Below, piece by piece: positions 49,269 through 58,166 of a stretch of 64,000 bases of DNA. The stretch spans positions 372,001 to 436,000 of the forward strand of contig NZ_PCOZ01000001.1 in NCBI RefSeq assembly GCF_002979555.1. The letters are read 5' to 3'. Within the stretch, counting starts at the first letter, position 1, and each line of letters starts with the position of its first letter. Source of the DNA: Pseudomonas sp. MYb60 (lineage in GTDB: Bacteria; Pseudomonadota; Gammaproteobacteria; Pseudomonadales; Pseudomonadaceae). Both the position numbers and the translations under genes were made by a program. The notes below the pieces were generated by a model, which saw nothing but the letters and a program-made list of their open reading frames with translations, was not told where the DNA came from and did not search any database.

Positions 49269-50420
49269 TTAGCGACCGCCCATGATCGCAATGTAGTCCT
49301 GGGTCCAGCGGCTGTACGGCACGAACTTGCCGCCCTCAGCCTGCGGGGTTTTCCAGAAGGCGATCTTGTCGAACTGATCGAAACCGTTGGTCTTGCAGCC
49401 TTCGGCGCCGAGCAACTCGCTTTCCTTGCAGGCCGCCGGCACGGCCGGCAACGAGCCGAACCACGCCGCTACATCGCCCTGGACTTTCGGTTGCAACGAC
49501 CAGTCCATCCACTTGTAAGCGCAGTTCGGGTGCTTGGCCTCGGTGTGCAACATGGTGGTGTCGGCCCAGCCGGTGGCGCCTTCCTTGGGAATGGTCGAGG
49601 CGATCGGCTGCTTCTCGTTCTGCAGGCCGTTGACCTGATACGGCCAGGCACTGGAGGCCACCACGCCTTCGTTCTTGAAGTCACTCATCTGCACGGTGGT
49701 GTCGTGCCAGTAGCGGTGGATCAACGGTTGCTGGGCGCGCAGCAGTTCGAGCACGGCCTTGTACTGGGTTTCGGTCAGTTCGTAAGGGCTTTGAATGCCC
49801 AATTCGGGCTTGGTCGACTTGAGGTACAGCGCCGCGTCGGCGATGTAGATCGGGCCGTCATACGCCTGCACGCGGCCTTTGTTCGGCTTGCCGTCCGGCA
49901 GGTTTTGCGCGTTGAACAGCACGTCCCAACTGGTGGGCGGGGTCTTGAACACGTTGGTGTTGTACATCAGCACGTTCGGGCCCCACTGGTAGGGGGTGCC
50001 GTAGCTCTGTTGGCCGACCACGTACCACGGCGCATCCTTGAGACGCGGGTCAATATTCTTCCAGTTCGGGATCAACGCCGTGTTGATCGGCTGCACGCGT
50101 TTGCCCACGATCAGGCGCAGCGACGCATCGCCCGAGGCGGTGACCAGGTCGTAGCCGCCTTTGGCCATCAGGCTGACCATTTCGTCAGAGGTGGCGGCGG
50201 TTTTCACATTCACCTTGCAGCCGGTTTCCTTTTCGAAACCGGTGACCCAGTCGTAGGCCTTGTCGCTTTCACCGCGTTCGATATAGCCGGGCCAGGCGAC
50301 GATATCCAACTGGCCTTCGCCGGCGCCTACCGCCTTGAGCGGTTCGGCGGCCTGCAGGCTGGCGCTGGCCAGCAGCGCGGTGGTGAGAGCGCTGAGCAAT
50401 GCAGTCTTGTGCGCGGACAT
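49269..50420 (-). CDS. ydcS: Putative polyamine ABC transporter binding protein YdcS-like
   Basis: Periplasmic solute-binding protein of the PotD/YdcS type, 383 residues, with a signal peptide (MSAHKTALLSALTTALLASA, cleaved after about residue 24). The mature part starts with an IVAWPGYIERG segment that is typical of the family. ATG at 50420 was chosen; the longer upstream frame overlaps the paralogous dehydrogenase gene. First transport gene of ydcSTUV-patD-spdH. Confidence 0.93.
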   Translation of the reverse strand: MSAHKTALLSALTTALLASASLQAAEPLKAVGAGEGQLDIVAWPGYIERGESDKAYDWVTGFEKETGCKVNVKTAATSDEMVSLMAKGGYDLVTASGDASLRLIVGKRVQPINTALIPNWKNIDPRLKDAPWYVVGQQSYGTPYQWGPNVLMYNTNVFKTPPTSWDVLFNAQNLPDGKPNKGRVQAYDGPIYIADAALYLKSTKPELGIQSPYELTETQYKAVLELLRAQQPLIHRYWHDTTVQMSDFKNEGVVASSAWPYQVNGLQNEKQPIASTIPKEGATGWADTTMLHTEAKHPNCAYKWMDWSLQPKVQGDVAAWFGSLPAVPAACKESELLGAEGCKTNGFDQFDKIAFWKTPQAEGGKFVPYSRWTQDYIAIMGGR

Positions 50421-50494
50421 GGGGGTTCCCTCTTCTTTAATTATGGTCGGGGCAGTTTTTTCAAAACCGGTGACGCATGAGCTTAGTTGTTGTT

Positions 50495-51982
50495 TTAAAG
50501 ATGCTGGCCGTGGCGCGCCATGATGTGCCGCACCACGCTGTAGTCCTGCAGTGAATCGCTGGACAGATCTTTCCCATACCCCGAGCGCTTCAAACCGCCG
50601 TGGGGCATTTCGCTGACCAGCATGAAATGGCTGTTGATCCAGGTGCACCCATATTGCAGGCGCGCCGCTACCTGCATGGCCTTGTCCAGGTTCTGGGTCC
50701 ATACCGACGACGCCAGGCCGTATTCGGAGTCGTTGGCCCAGTCCACGGCTTGCTCCAGTTCGTCGAAGCGGGTCACGGTGACCACCGGGCCGAATACTTC
50801 GCGCTGAACGATTTCGTCGCCTTGCTTGCAGCCGGCCAGCAGCGTCGGCTGGTAGAAGAAGCCCGCCCCGGAATGCACGGCGGCCCCGGTGATGCGTTCG
50901 ATGTGCGGTTGGCCGAGGGCGCGTTCGACAAAGCTGGCCACGCGGTCACGCTGGCGCGTGCTGATCAGCGGGCCCAGTTCGTTATCGGCGTCGCGCTTGC
51001 CGGCAAAACGCAGGCTGCTGACTGCGGCGCCCAACTCGGCGACCAGTTTGTCGTGAATCCCGGCCTGGGCGTAGATGCGGCACGCTGCGGTGCAGTCCTG
51101 GCCGGCATTGTAGTAACCGTAGGCGCGCACGCCCTCGACCACGGCTTGCAGGTCGGCGTCATTGCACACGATCACCGGCGCCTTGCCGCCCAGTTCGAGG
51201 TGGGTGCGCTTGAGGGTTTTCGACGCGGCTTGCAGGATTTTCTGCCCGGTGACGATATCGCCGGTCAGCGAGACCATGCGCACTTTGGGGTGGCTGACCA
51301 AGTGGCTGCCCACACCTTCGCCGCCGCCACACAGAATGTTGATCACGCCGCGTGGCAGCAGCGCTTGAAGCACAGGCGCGAGGGCCAGGATCGACAGCGG
51401 CGTGTGCTCCGACGGTTTGAACACCAGGGTGTTGCCGGCGGCGAGGGCCGGGGCGATTTTCCACGCGGCCATCATCAACGGGTAGTTCCACGGTGCAATC
51501 GAGGCGACCACCCCGATAGGATCGCGGCGCACCATGCTGGTGTAGCCCGGCAGGTATTCGCCGCTCAGTTGCCCGGTCTGGCAACGCACGGCACCGGCGA
51601 AGAACCGGAACACATCCACCGTGGCGCTGAGGTCATCCTGGCGGGCCAGGTGCAACGGCTTGCCGCAGTTCAGAGATTCCAGGCGGGCCAGGTAATCGGC
51701 TTGCTTTTCGATGGCATCGGCGATGCCGAGCAAGAGGTTCGAGCGCTGCTGCGGCGTGGTGCGTGACCAGCCGGCAAAGGCACGATGGGCGGCGAGAATT
51801 GCGCTTTCGACCTGTTCGGTGCTGGCTTCGGCGATCTGGGTGAGCACCTCGCCAGTGGCTGGGTTGAGGATCGGTTCGACAAAGCCCTGGCCCTGGACCA
51901 GTTCGCCGTCGATCAGCAACGCAGTGAGCAGCGGGGTGGGCGCGCCGGACATTTTTCGCGGTCTCTTTTCTTGTGTGGCCAT
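50495..51982 (-). CDS. Second gamma-aminobutyraldehyde dehydrogenase-like enzyme (PatD paralogue)
   Basis: About 495 residues, aldehyde dehydrogenase with catalytic Cys in [14 protein letters not shown] and Glu in [10 protein letters not shown], both identical to the patD product of this cluster. The N-terminus is longer by about 20 residues; an alternative ATG at 51952 would shorten it by ten. It precedes ydcS by 74 bp and follows the LysR gene by 102 bp. Substrate likely an amino-aldehyde from polyamine breakdown; the division of labour with PatD is unknown. Confidence 0.88.
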   Translation of the reverse strand: MATQEKRPRKMSGAPTPLLTALLIDGELVQGQGFVEPILNPATGEVLTQIAEASTEQVESAILAAHRAFAGWSRTTPQQRSNLLLGIADAIEKQADYLARLESLNCGKPLHLARQDDLSATVDVFRFFAGAVRCQTGQLSGEYLPGYTSMVRRDPIGVVASIAPWNYPLMMAAWKIAPALAAGNTLVFKPSEHTPLSILALAPVLQALLPRGVINILCGGGEGVGSHLVSHPKVRMVSLTGDIVTGQKILQAASKTLKRTHLELGGKAPVIVCNDADLQAVVEGVRAYGYYNAGQDCTAACRIYAQAGIHDKLVAELGAAVSSLRFAGKRDADNELGPLISTRQRDRVASFVERALGQPHIERITGAAVHSGAGFFYQPTLLAGCKQGDEIVQREVFGPVVTVTRFDELEQAVDWANDSEYGLASSVWTQNLDKAMQVAARLQYGCTWINSHFMLVSEMPHGGLKRSGYGKDLSSDSLQDYSVVRHIMARHGQHL

Positions 51983-52084
51983 GGGCGTTCTCTGGCGAGG
52001 GCCTGACCTTTCTCTTAGGGATGTACAGAGACTAGAGGTCAGGCGCGAGGTCAACAAATACTAAATACTGAATGCAGCATTCGA

Positions 52085-52996
52085 TTAAATAGATGGCTTG
52101 CGCGGATGCGGCTGTTCGCGGGCGACCGTCAGGAACGGATCCACCAACGCCGGGCGTGCGGTGCCACGGCGCCAGGCCAGGCCCACGTCGAGGGTCTGGT
52201 TGAGGTCGGCAATCGGCCGCGCTTCAATGATGTCGCCTTCCAGTGACCACGGCCGATAGGTCATGTCGGGCTGGATCGACACCCCCAGGCCCGCCGCCAC
52301 CAGGCTTCGAACGGCTTCAGTGGACGCGGTGCGCAAGGTCACGTGCGGCTGCAGCCCGGCGCTGGTCCATAGGCGCTGGGCGTTGTGGCCCATTTCATCG
52401 ACATTCAACTGGATCAGCGGCTCGCGGGCCACGTCGGCGAGGTTGATGCTGTCGTGCTCCAGCAATGGATGCTGCGCCGGCAGCCACAGACGGTGCGGCG
52501 AATGGGTGAGGACTTCGGTCTGCAGGGCGTGGCGGTCTTCCAGGTTGGAGAGGATCAACACGCCGACGTCGATCTCACCGCTGACCAGCAAATGCTCGAT
52601 ATAGGGGCGTTCGTCTTCCATCACGCGGATTTCCACATTGGGGTAGGCGCGCTGGAAACGGGTGAGCAGATCGGCCAGGTAATAGCCGGCCACCAGGCTG
52701 GTCACACCGATGATCAACTGCCCGGCCACCTGGTCGGTGCTGTGTTGCAGGCTGCGCTTGGCGTTGTCGACAGTGGCAAGGATCAAGTGGGCCTGGCGCA
52801 GGAACTGATGGCCCTGATGGGTCAGGGTCATGCCCTTGGCGTGGCGATTGAACAGGTTCACGCCGATTTCCTGCTCCAGTTGCTGGATCGCCAGGGTCAG
52901 GGTCGACTGGGAAATAAACGCGGTTTGCGCGGCGGCGGAAATCGAGCCTGTCTCGGCCACGGCAATGAAGTGCCGGATTTGACGCAGGGTCATCAT
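52085..52996 (-). CDS. LysR-family regulator, likely of the polyamine cluster
   Basis: 303 residues with an N-terminal winged helix-turn-helix (MTLRQIRHFIAVAETGSISAA, about 2-60) and a type 2 periplasmic-binding effector domain. It lies first in the minus-strand run ALDH-ydcSTUV-patD-spdH, so it probably controls it, though LysR genes are more often divergent from targets. Two start codons are adjacent (52996 and 52993). Effector unknown. Confidence 0.88.
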   Translation of the reverse strand: MMTLRQIRHFIAVAETGSISAAAQTAFISQSTLTLAIQQLEQEIGVNLFNRHAKGMTLTHQGHQFLRQAHLILATVDNAKRSLQHSTDQVAGQLIIGVTSLVAGYYLADLLTRFQRAYPNVEIRVMEDERPYIEHLLVSGEIDVGVLILSNLEDRHALQTEVLTHSPHRLWLPAQHPLLEHDSINLADVAREPLIQLNVDEMGHNAQRLWTSAGLQPHVTLRTASTEAVRSLVAAGLGVSIQPDMTYRPWSLEGDIIEARPIADLNQTLDVGLAWRRGTARPALVDPFLTVAREQPHPRKPSI

Positions 52997-53187
52997 GCTG
53001 GCGTTACCAGTGAAGTGTTTTTATAGATGGGCTCGAGTGTATATCGATTTAAGTGAGGGGCGGCGGCAAGCGTCAAGCCGCCAGCGCGGCGTTACATCTG
53101 GAAGCACTCTAGATCGTGGCTTTTTGGCACTTAGTTTTACGCTGGGGGCCTATTGGTCCTATGAACCCTAGTGTCAGGAGGCTGTGA

Positions 53188-53895
53188 ATGAACACCCGTG
53201 GATTGCTCGATCAGTTGCTCAAATCTGGTCAGGATATGTTGCAGAACAAGGCCGGCGGCCAGCGCAAACAGGAAGATAAAGGTGCGTTGGGCGGCCTGCT
53301 CGGCGGTAGCGGCCTGGGCAGCCTGCTCGGCGGCGCAGGCGGTGGTGCATTGGCGGCCGGCGCGATGGGCTTGCTGATGGGCAACAAGAAGGCGCGCAAA
53401 TTTGGCGGCAAGGCCCTGACCTACGGCGGGTTGGCCGCCTTGGGGGTGATTGCCTACAAGGCGTATGGCAACTGGCAGGCCAACCAAGCCAGCGCCCCCC
53501 AGGGTGAACCGCAAACCATCGACCGCCTGCCGCCTGCCCAGGTCGAGCAACACAGCCAGGGCATTCTCAAGGCGCTGGTTGCCGCAGCCAAGGCAGACGG
53601 GCACGTGGACGAGCGTGAGCGCGAGCTGATCGAGGGCGAATTCACCAAGCTGGATAACGACCGCGAACTGCACAATTGGCTGCACGCCGAACTCAACAAG
53701 CCCCTCGACCCGGCCGATGTGGCCCGCGCCGCCAGCACCCCGGAAATGGCCGCCGAGATGTACATCGCCAGCGTCATGTTGGTGGACGAGGAAAACTTCA
53801 TGGAGAAAGCCTACCTCGACGAACTGGCGCGCCAACTCAAGCTCGAGCCGGGCCTGAAGGCTGAACTGGAGAAACAAGTGCGGTTGAATGCCTGA
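53188..53895 (+). CDS. DUF533 (YebE-like) protein
   Basis: 235 residues. The N-terminal half is Gly/Ala-rich (LGGLLGGSGLGSLLGGAGGG at about 32-51), with a possible membrane segment (LTYGGLAALGVIAYKAYG). The C-terminal half (about 120-230) is a TerB-like acidic helical domain with GHVDERERELIEGEF. E. coli YebE is of the same family. AGGAG ribosome site before the ATG. Function unknown. Confidence 0.87.
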   Translation: MNTRGLLDQLLKSGQDMLQNKAGGQRKQEDKGALGGLLGGSGLGSLLGGAGGGALAAGAMGLLMGNKKARKFGGKALTYGGLAALGVIAYKAYGNWQANQASAPQGEPQTIDRLPPAQVEQHSQGILKALVAAAKADGHVDERERELIEGEFTKLDNDRELHNWLHAELNKPLDPADVARAASTPEMAAEMYIASVMLVDEENFMEKAYLDELARQLKLEPGLKAELEKQVRLNA

Positions 53896-53902
53896 ATAAA
53901 GG

Positions 53903-53943
53903 GTGGGAGGGAGCCAGTCGAACCGTCGCGCCGCCCCTCCCAC
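53903..53943. repeat. Palindromic intergenic repeat, copy 2 of a variant REP class
   Basis: 41 bp, GTGGGAGGG...CCCCTCCCAC with the core AGTCGAACCGTCGCGCCGC, matching copy 1 at 3343-3383 apart from a few bases. Here it lies between the DUF533 gene and wspA, which run in the same direction. Confidence 0.75.
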
Positions 53944-54074
53944 GGTTGACCTGGTCACAGCCTCAGCGCCGCATTATTTGCATTCTGTGAGCGTTACGAC
54001 AAAACCCATTGATAAATGAGGGCATCTGCTCAGCTATACTCCCCGGCATTTGATCGGGCCCTTGAGGAAATACT

Positions 54075-55697
54075 GTGAAGAACTGGACCTTGCGCCAACG
54101 GATCCTGGCTAGTTTTGCGGTCATTATCGCCATCATGCTGTTAATGGTTGTGGTCTCCTATTCACGGTTGCTCAAGATCGAATCCAGCCAGGAATCGGTG
54201 CGTGACGATGCGGTTCCGGGGGTTTACCTCAGTTCCATGATCCGCAGTGCCTGGGTCGACAGTTACCTGGAAACCATCGATATCATCGGCCTGCGCGAGG
54301 ACAAAACCTTCACCGCCAGCGACCGTACCGACTACAAGTCCTTCGAGGCGCGTATCGAACAGCAGATGGCCAACTATGAACGCACCATTCATGGTCAGGC
54401 CGATCGCATGGAGTTCGACAACTTCAAGGCGGCCCACATCAACTACAACAAGGTTCTCGACCAGGTGCTGGACCGGGTGCAGAACAACGACCTGCCGGCC
54501 GCGCGCGTGTTGCTTGAAGAGCAATTGACGCCGATCTGGACCGAAGGGCGCATGAAACTCAACGACATCATCACTGAAAACAAGAACGTCTCTGACCGCG
54601 CCACCGCGGCCATCGACGACGCGGTGCTGTCGGCCAAGGTCAGCATGTTTGTCTCGCTGGCCGTAGCGATCCTGGCTGCCGGCCTCTGCGGCCTGCTGTT
54701 GCTGCGCTCGATCATGGCGCCGATGCAGCGCATCGTTGAAATCCTCGAAACCATGCGCGACGGTGACCTCAGCAAACGCCTGAACCTGGCTCGCAAGGAC
54801 GAATTCAACGCGGTCGAAACCGGCTTCAACGACATGATGACCGAGCTCACCGCCCTGGTGGCCCAGGCCCAGCGTTCGTCGGTGCAGGTAACCACCTCGG
54901 TGACCGAAATCGCCGCCACTTCCAAGCAGCAACAGGCCACTGCCACCGAAACCGCCGCCACCACCACCGAGATCGGCGCCACGTCGCGTGAAATCGCTGC
55001 CACTTCCAAAGACTTGGTCCGCACCATGACCGAAGTCTCCACCGCCGCCGACCAGGCCTCGGTTGCCGCAGGTTCCGGCCAGCAAGGCCTGGCGCGCATG
55101 GAAGAGACCATGCACTCGGTGATGGGCGCCGCCGACCTGGTGAACGCCAAGCTGGCGATCCTCAATGAGAAGGCCGGCAACATCAACCAGGTGGTGGTGA
55201 CCATCGTCAAGGTCGCCGACCAGACCAACCTGCTGTCCCTCAACGCGGCCATCGAGGCCGAGAAGGCGGGTGAGTACGGGCGCGGCTTTGCCGTGGTCGC
55301 CACCGAAGTGCGTCGCCTGGCCGACCAGACCGCCGTGGCCACTTACGACATCGAGCAGATGGTGCGCGAGATCCAGTCGGCCGTGTCGGCTGGCGTGATG
55401 GGCATGGACAAGTTCTCCGAAGAAGTGCGCCGTGGCATGTTCGAGGTGCAGCAAGTGGGCGAGCAACTGTCGCAGATCATCCACCAGGTCCAAGCGCTGG
55501 CGCCGCGGGTGCTGATGGTCAATGAAGGCATGCAGGCCCAGGCCACCGGCGCCGAGCAGATCAACCACGCATTGGTGCAACTGGGCGATGCCAGCAGCCA
55601 GACCGTGGAATCCCTGCGCCAGGCCAGCTTTGCCATCGATGAACTGAGCCAGGTTGCGGTCGGTCTGCGCAGCGGCGTATCGCGTTTCAAAGTCTGA
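54075..55697 (+). CDS. wspA: Methyl-accepting chemotaxis protein WspA
   Basis: Membrane receptor of the Wsp surface-sensing system. 540 residues: transmembrane helix 1 at about residues 11-30, a periplasmic four-helix domain with a signature [14 protein letters not shown], transmembrane helix 2 at about 190-212, HAMP domain to about 265, and a cytoplasmic signalling domain whose tip reads [20 protein letters not shown] near 375-394. GTG start at 54075, preceded by GAGG. The stop overlaps the wspB start. Lateral clustering and methylation by WspC/WspF are known for the family. Confidence 0.96.
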   Translation: MKNWTLRQRILASFAVIIAIMLLMVVVSYSRLLKIESSQESVRDDAVPGVYLSSMIRSAWVDSYLETIDIIGLREDKTFTASDRTDYKSFEARIEQQMANYERTIHGQADRMEFDNFKAAHINYNKVLDQVLDRVQNNDLPAARVLLEEQLTPIWTEGRMKLNDIITENKNVSDRATAAIDDAVLSAKVSMFVSLAVAILAAGLCGLLLLRSIMAPMQRIVEILETMRDGDLSKRLNLARKDEFNAVETGFNDMMTELTALVAQAQRSSVQVTTSVTEIAATSKQQQATATETAATTTEIGATSREIAATSKDLVRTMTEVSTAADQASVAAGSGQQGLARMEETMHSVMGAADLVNAKLAILNEKAGNINQVVVTIVKVADQTNLLSLNAAIEAEKAGEYGRGFAVVATEVRRLADQTAVATYDIEQMVREIQSAVSAGVMGMDKFSEEVRRGMFEVQQVGEQLSQIIHQVQALAPRVLMVNEGMQAQATGAEQINHALVQLGDASSQTVESLRQASFAIDELSQVAVGLRSGVSRFKV

Positions 55698-56209
55698 TGA
55701 GCGACCTCGCGGCTAAACGCGGTGCCGTCGTGGCAGTGAAGAAAGTCTTGTTCCTGGCGTTTCACGTCGGGAGCGAACGCTATGCCCTCAAGGCCACGGA
55801 AGTGGCCGAAGTGCTGCCGCGCCTGCCGCTCAAGCCCATCGCCCACGCGCCGGGGTGGGTCGCGGGGATCTTTGCCCATCGTGGGGTGATGGTGCCGGTC
55901 ATCGACCTCAGTGCCCTGACCTTTGGCACCGCCGCCCAGGCCCGCACGAGCACTCGGCTGGTGCTGGTCAACTATCAGCCCCAGCCCTGGGTTGAGGCGC
56001 GCTGGCTGGGCCTGATTCTTGAGCAGGCCACCGACACCCTGCGCTGCGACCCTGCTGAATTCCAACCCTACGGGCTGGATAATCCCCAGGCACCGTATCT
56101 GGGGCCGGTCCGCGAAGATGCGCAGGGCCTGATGCAATGGATCGGTGTGAACGACCTGCTCACCGATGACGTGCGTGCCCTGTTGTTCTCTGCCGAGTTG
56201 AGCCTATGA
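55697..56209 (+). CDS. wspB: CheW-like coupling protein WspB
   Basis: 170-residue CheW domain protein that links WspA to the kinase WspE. The CheW pattern is visible: FLAFHVGSERYALKATEVAEVL near residues 18-39 and HAPGWVAGIFAHRGVMVPVIDL near 49-70. Start overlaps the wspA stop (ATGA), end overlaps wspC by 4 nt. Confidence 0.95.
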   Translation: MSDLAAKRGAVVAVKKVLFLAFHVGSERYALKATEVAEVLPRLPLKPIAHAPGWVAGIFAHRGVMVPVIDLSALTFGTAAQARTSTRLVLVNYQPQPWVEARWLGLILEQATDTLRCDPAEFQPYGLDNPQAPYLGPVREDAQGLMQWIGVNDLLTDDVRALLFSAELSL

Positions 56210-57468
56210 GCAACGACCCGCGCTTCTTTGCCTTCCTCAAGGAACGTATCGGCCTGGATGTCGCCTCGGTGGGCGAAGCCATCATCGAACGCGCCGTGCG
56301 CCAGCGCACCCAGGCCATCCAGGCGCAAACCGCCTGCGAATACTGGCAGCACCTGCAAAGCTCCGAGGATGAACAGCAGGCACTGATCGAAGCGGTAATC
56401 GTCCCCGAAACCTGGTTTTTCCGTTACCCCGAATCCTTCGCGACCCTGGCCCGACTGGCCAAGGCGCGGCTGGTGGAACTCAACCAGATGCGCGCGTTGC
56501 GTATCCTCAGCCTGCCGTGTTCCACCGGCGAAGAGCCGTATTCCATCGCCATGGCCCTGCTGGACGCCGGCCTTGCACCGCACCAGTTCAAGGTGCAGGG
56601 CATGGACGTCAGCCCGCTGTCGGTGGAGCGCGCCCGACGCGGTGTGTATGGCAAGAACTCGTTTCGCGGCGGCGACCTCGACTTTCGCGAGCGTCACTTC
56701 AACGAACAGGCCGACGGCTTTCACATCGCCGAGCGGGTGCGTGAGCAGGTGCGCCTGCAAGTCGGCAACCTGCTGGACCCGGCGCTGCTGAGCCATGAAG
56801 CGAGTTTCGATTTCGTGTTCTGCCGCAACCTGCTGATCTATTTCGACCAGCCCACCCAACAGCAAGTCTTCGACGTGCTCAAGGGCCTGACCCACGTGGA
56901 CGGCGTGCTGTTTATCGGCCCGGCCGAGGGCAGCCTGCTGGGGCGCCATGGCATGCGCTCGATCGGGGTGCCGCAGTCGTTTGCCTTCAGTCGACAGGCC
57001 GAGCCGGTGGCGCCTGCGCCGGTGTTCGTGCCCAAGCCAATACCGGTTGCGCCTGCGCGCAGTGCCGCATCGCTGCCCGCCCGGCCTCGGCCGTTCAGCA
57101 CCGGTGCTGCGCAAGTCGTGCCGATCAAGGCGCCGTCCACCGATGCCGCTACGTTGCTTGGCCAGATCGCCACGCTTGCCAACGAAGGCAAAAGCGTCGA
57201 GGCCCGGGCCGCCTGCGATCAATATTTGAACAACCATCCGCCGGCCGCCCAGGTGTTCTACTGGCTGGGGCTGCTCAGCGATGTGGCCGGCAGTGCCCTG
57301 GAAGCCCAGGGCTTTTATCGAAAAGCCTTGTACCTGGAACCCCAGCATCCGCAGGCCTTGATGCACCTGGCCGCCTTGCTCGAGTCCCAGGGCGACAGTG
57401 CGGGGGCGCGCCGTCTGCAAGCACGGGCCGCCCGTAGCGAGCGAGCAGACAGTGAGCCCAAACGATGA
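56206..57468 (+). CDS. wspC: CheR-type methyltransferase WspC
   Basis: SAM-dependent methyltransferase for glutamates on WspA. 420 residues: CheR N-domain, SAM-binding PCSTGEEPYSIAMALLDAG near 104-122, FVFCRNLLIYFD near 205-216, then a Pro/Ala-rich linker (about 265-300) and a C-terminal TPR region (about 320-410). Overlaps wspB and wspD by 4 nt on each side. Confidence 0.95.
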   Translation: MSNDPRFFAFLKERIGLDVASVGEAIIERAVRQRTQAIQAQTACEYWQHLQSSEDEQQALIEAVIVPETWFFRYPESFATLARLAKARLVELNQMRALRILSLPCSTGEEPYSIAMALLDAGLAPHQFKVQGMDVSPLSVERARRGVYGKNSFRGGDLDFRERHFNEQADGFHIAERVREQVRLQVGNLLDPALLSHEASFDFVFCRNLLIYFDQPTQQQVFDVLKGLTHVDGVLFIGPAEGSLLGRHGMRSIGVPQSFAFSRQAEPVAPAPVFVPKPIPVAPARSAASLPARPRPFSTGAAQVVPIKAPSTDAATLLGQIATLANEGKSVEARAACDQYLNNHPPAAQVFYWLGLLSDVAGSALEAQGFYRKALYLEPQHPQALMHLAALLESQGDSAGARRLQARAARSERADSEPKR

Positions 57469-58166
57469 GTAGCCCGGACGCGCTCGACACCGCTGGCCTG
57501 GACCTGACCCTGGCCGACACCCAAGCCATCGATGACTGCTGGAACCGTATCGGCATCCATGGCGACAAGTCCTGCCCGTTGTTGGCGGATCATATCCACT
57601 GCCGCAATTGCTCGGTGTATTCGGCGGCGGCCACGCGCCTGCTCGACCGTTACGCCTTGTTGCAGGATGACCATCATCCCCGTGCCGCCGTTGAGATGGG
57701 CGAAGAGGTCGCGACCCGTTCGCTGCTGATGTTCCGCCTGGGCGAAGAATGGCTGGGCATCGCCACCCGCTGCCTGGTGGAAGTGGCGCCGCTGCAACCG
57801 ATCCACTCGCTGCCGCACCAGCGCTCCCGCGCCTTGCTCGGCGTGGCCAACGTGCGCGGTGCGCTGGTGGCGTGCCTGTCATTGGTGGAGTTGTTGGGCC
57901 TGGACCCCACCAGCAATGGCGCCAGCGGTGGACGCATCATGCCGCGCATGTTGATCATCGCCGCCCAGGACGGGCCGGTGGTGGTACCGGTGGACGAAGT
58001 CGACGGCATCCACGCCATCGACGAGCGTACCTTGAGGGCTGCGTCGGGCTCCGGCTCGCAGGCCAGCGCGCGTTATACCCAGGGCGTCTTGCAGTGGAAA
58101 GGCCGCAGCCTGCGTTGGCTGGATGAGGCGCAATTGTTGTCCGCCGTGACCCGGAGCCTCTCATGA
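57465..58166 (+). CDS. wspD: CheW-like coupling protein WspD with an N-terminal four-Cys motif
   Basis: 233 residues. The CheW domain begins near residue 80 (LLMFRLGEEWLGIATRCLVEVAP in parts). The N-terminal 60 residues carry a C-x11-C-x8-C-x2-C pattern (Cys25, Cys37, Cys46, Cys49; CWNRIGIHG, SCPLL and HCRNCSVY), not part of a standard CheW. This could bind metal or respond to redox. Overlaps wspC and wspE by 4 nt. Confidence 0.94.
   Translation: MSSPDALDTAGLDLTLADTQAIDDCWNRIGIHGDKSCPLLADHIHCRNCSVYSAAATRLLDRYALLQDDHHPRAAVEMGEEVATRSLLMFRLGEEWLGIATRCLVEVAPLQPIHSLPHQRSRALLGVANVRGALVACLSLVELLGLDPTSNGASGGRIMPRMLIIAAQDGPVVVPVDEVDGIHAIDERTLRAASGSGSQASARYTQGVLQWKGRSLRWLDEAQLLSAVTRSLS

Noticed and set aside
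56068..57882. 604-codon minus-strand frame over wspC/wspD
   Set aside because: Crosses several overlapping wsp genes on the other strand; no family.
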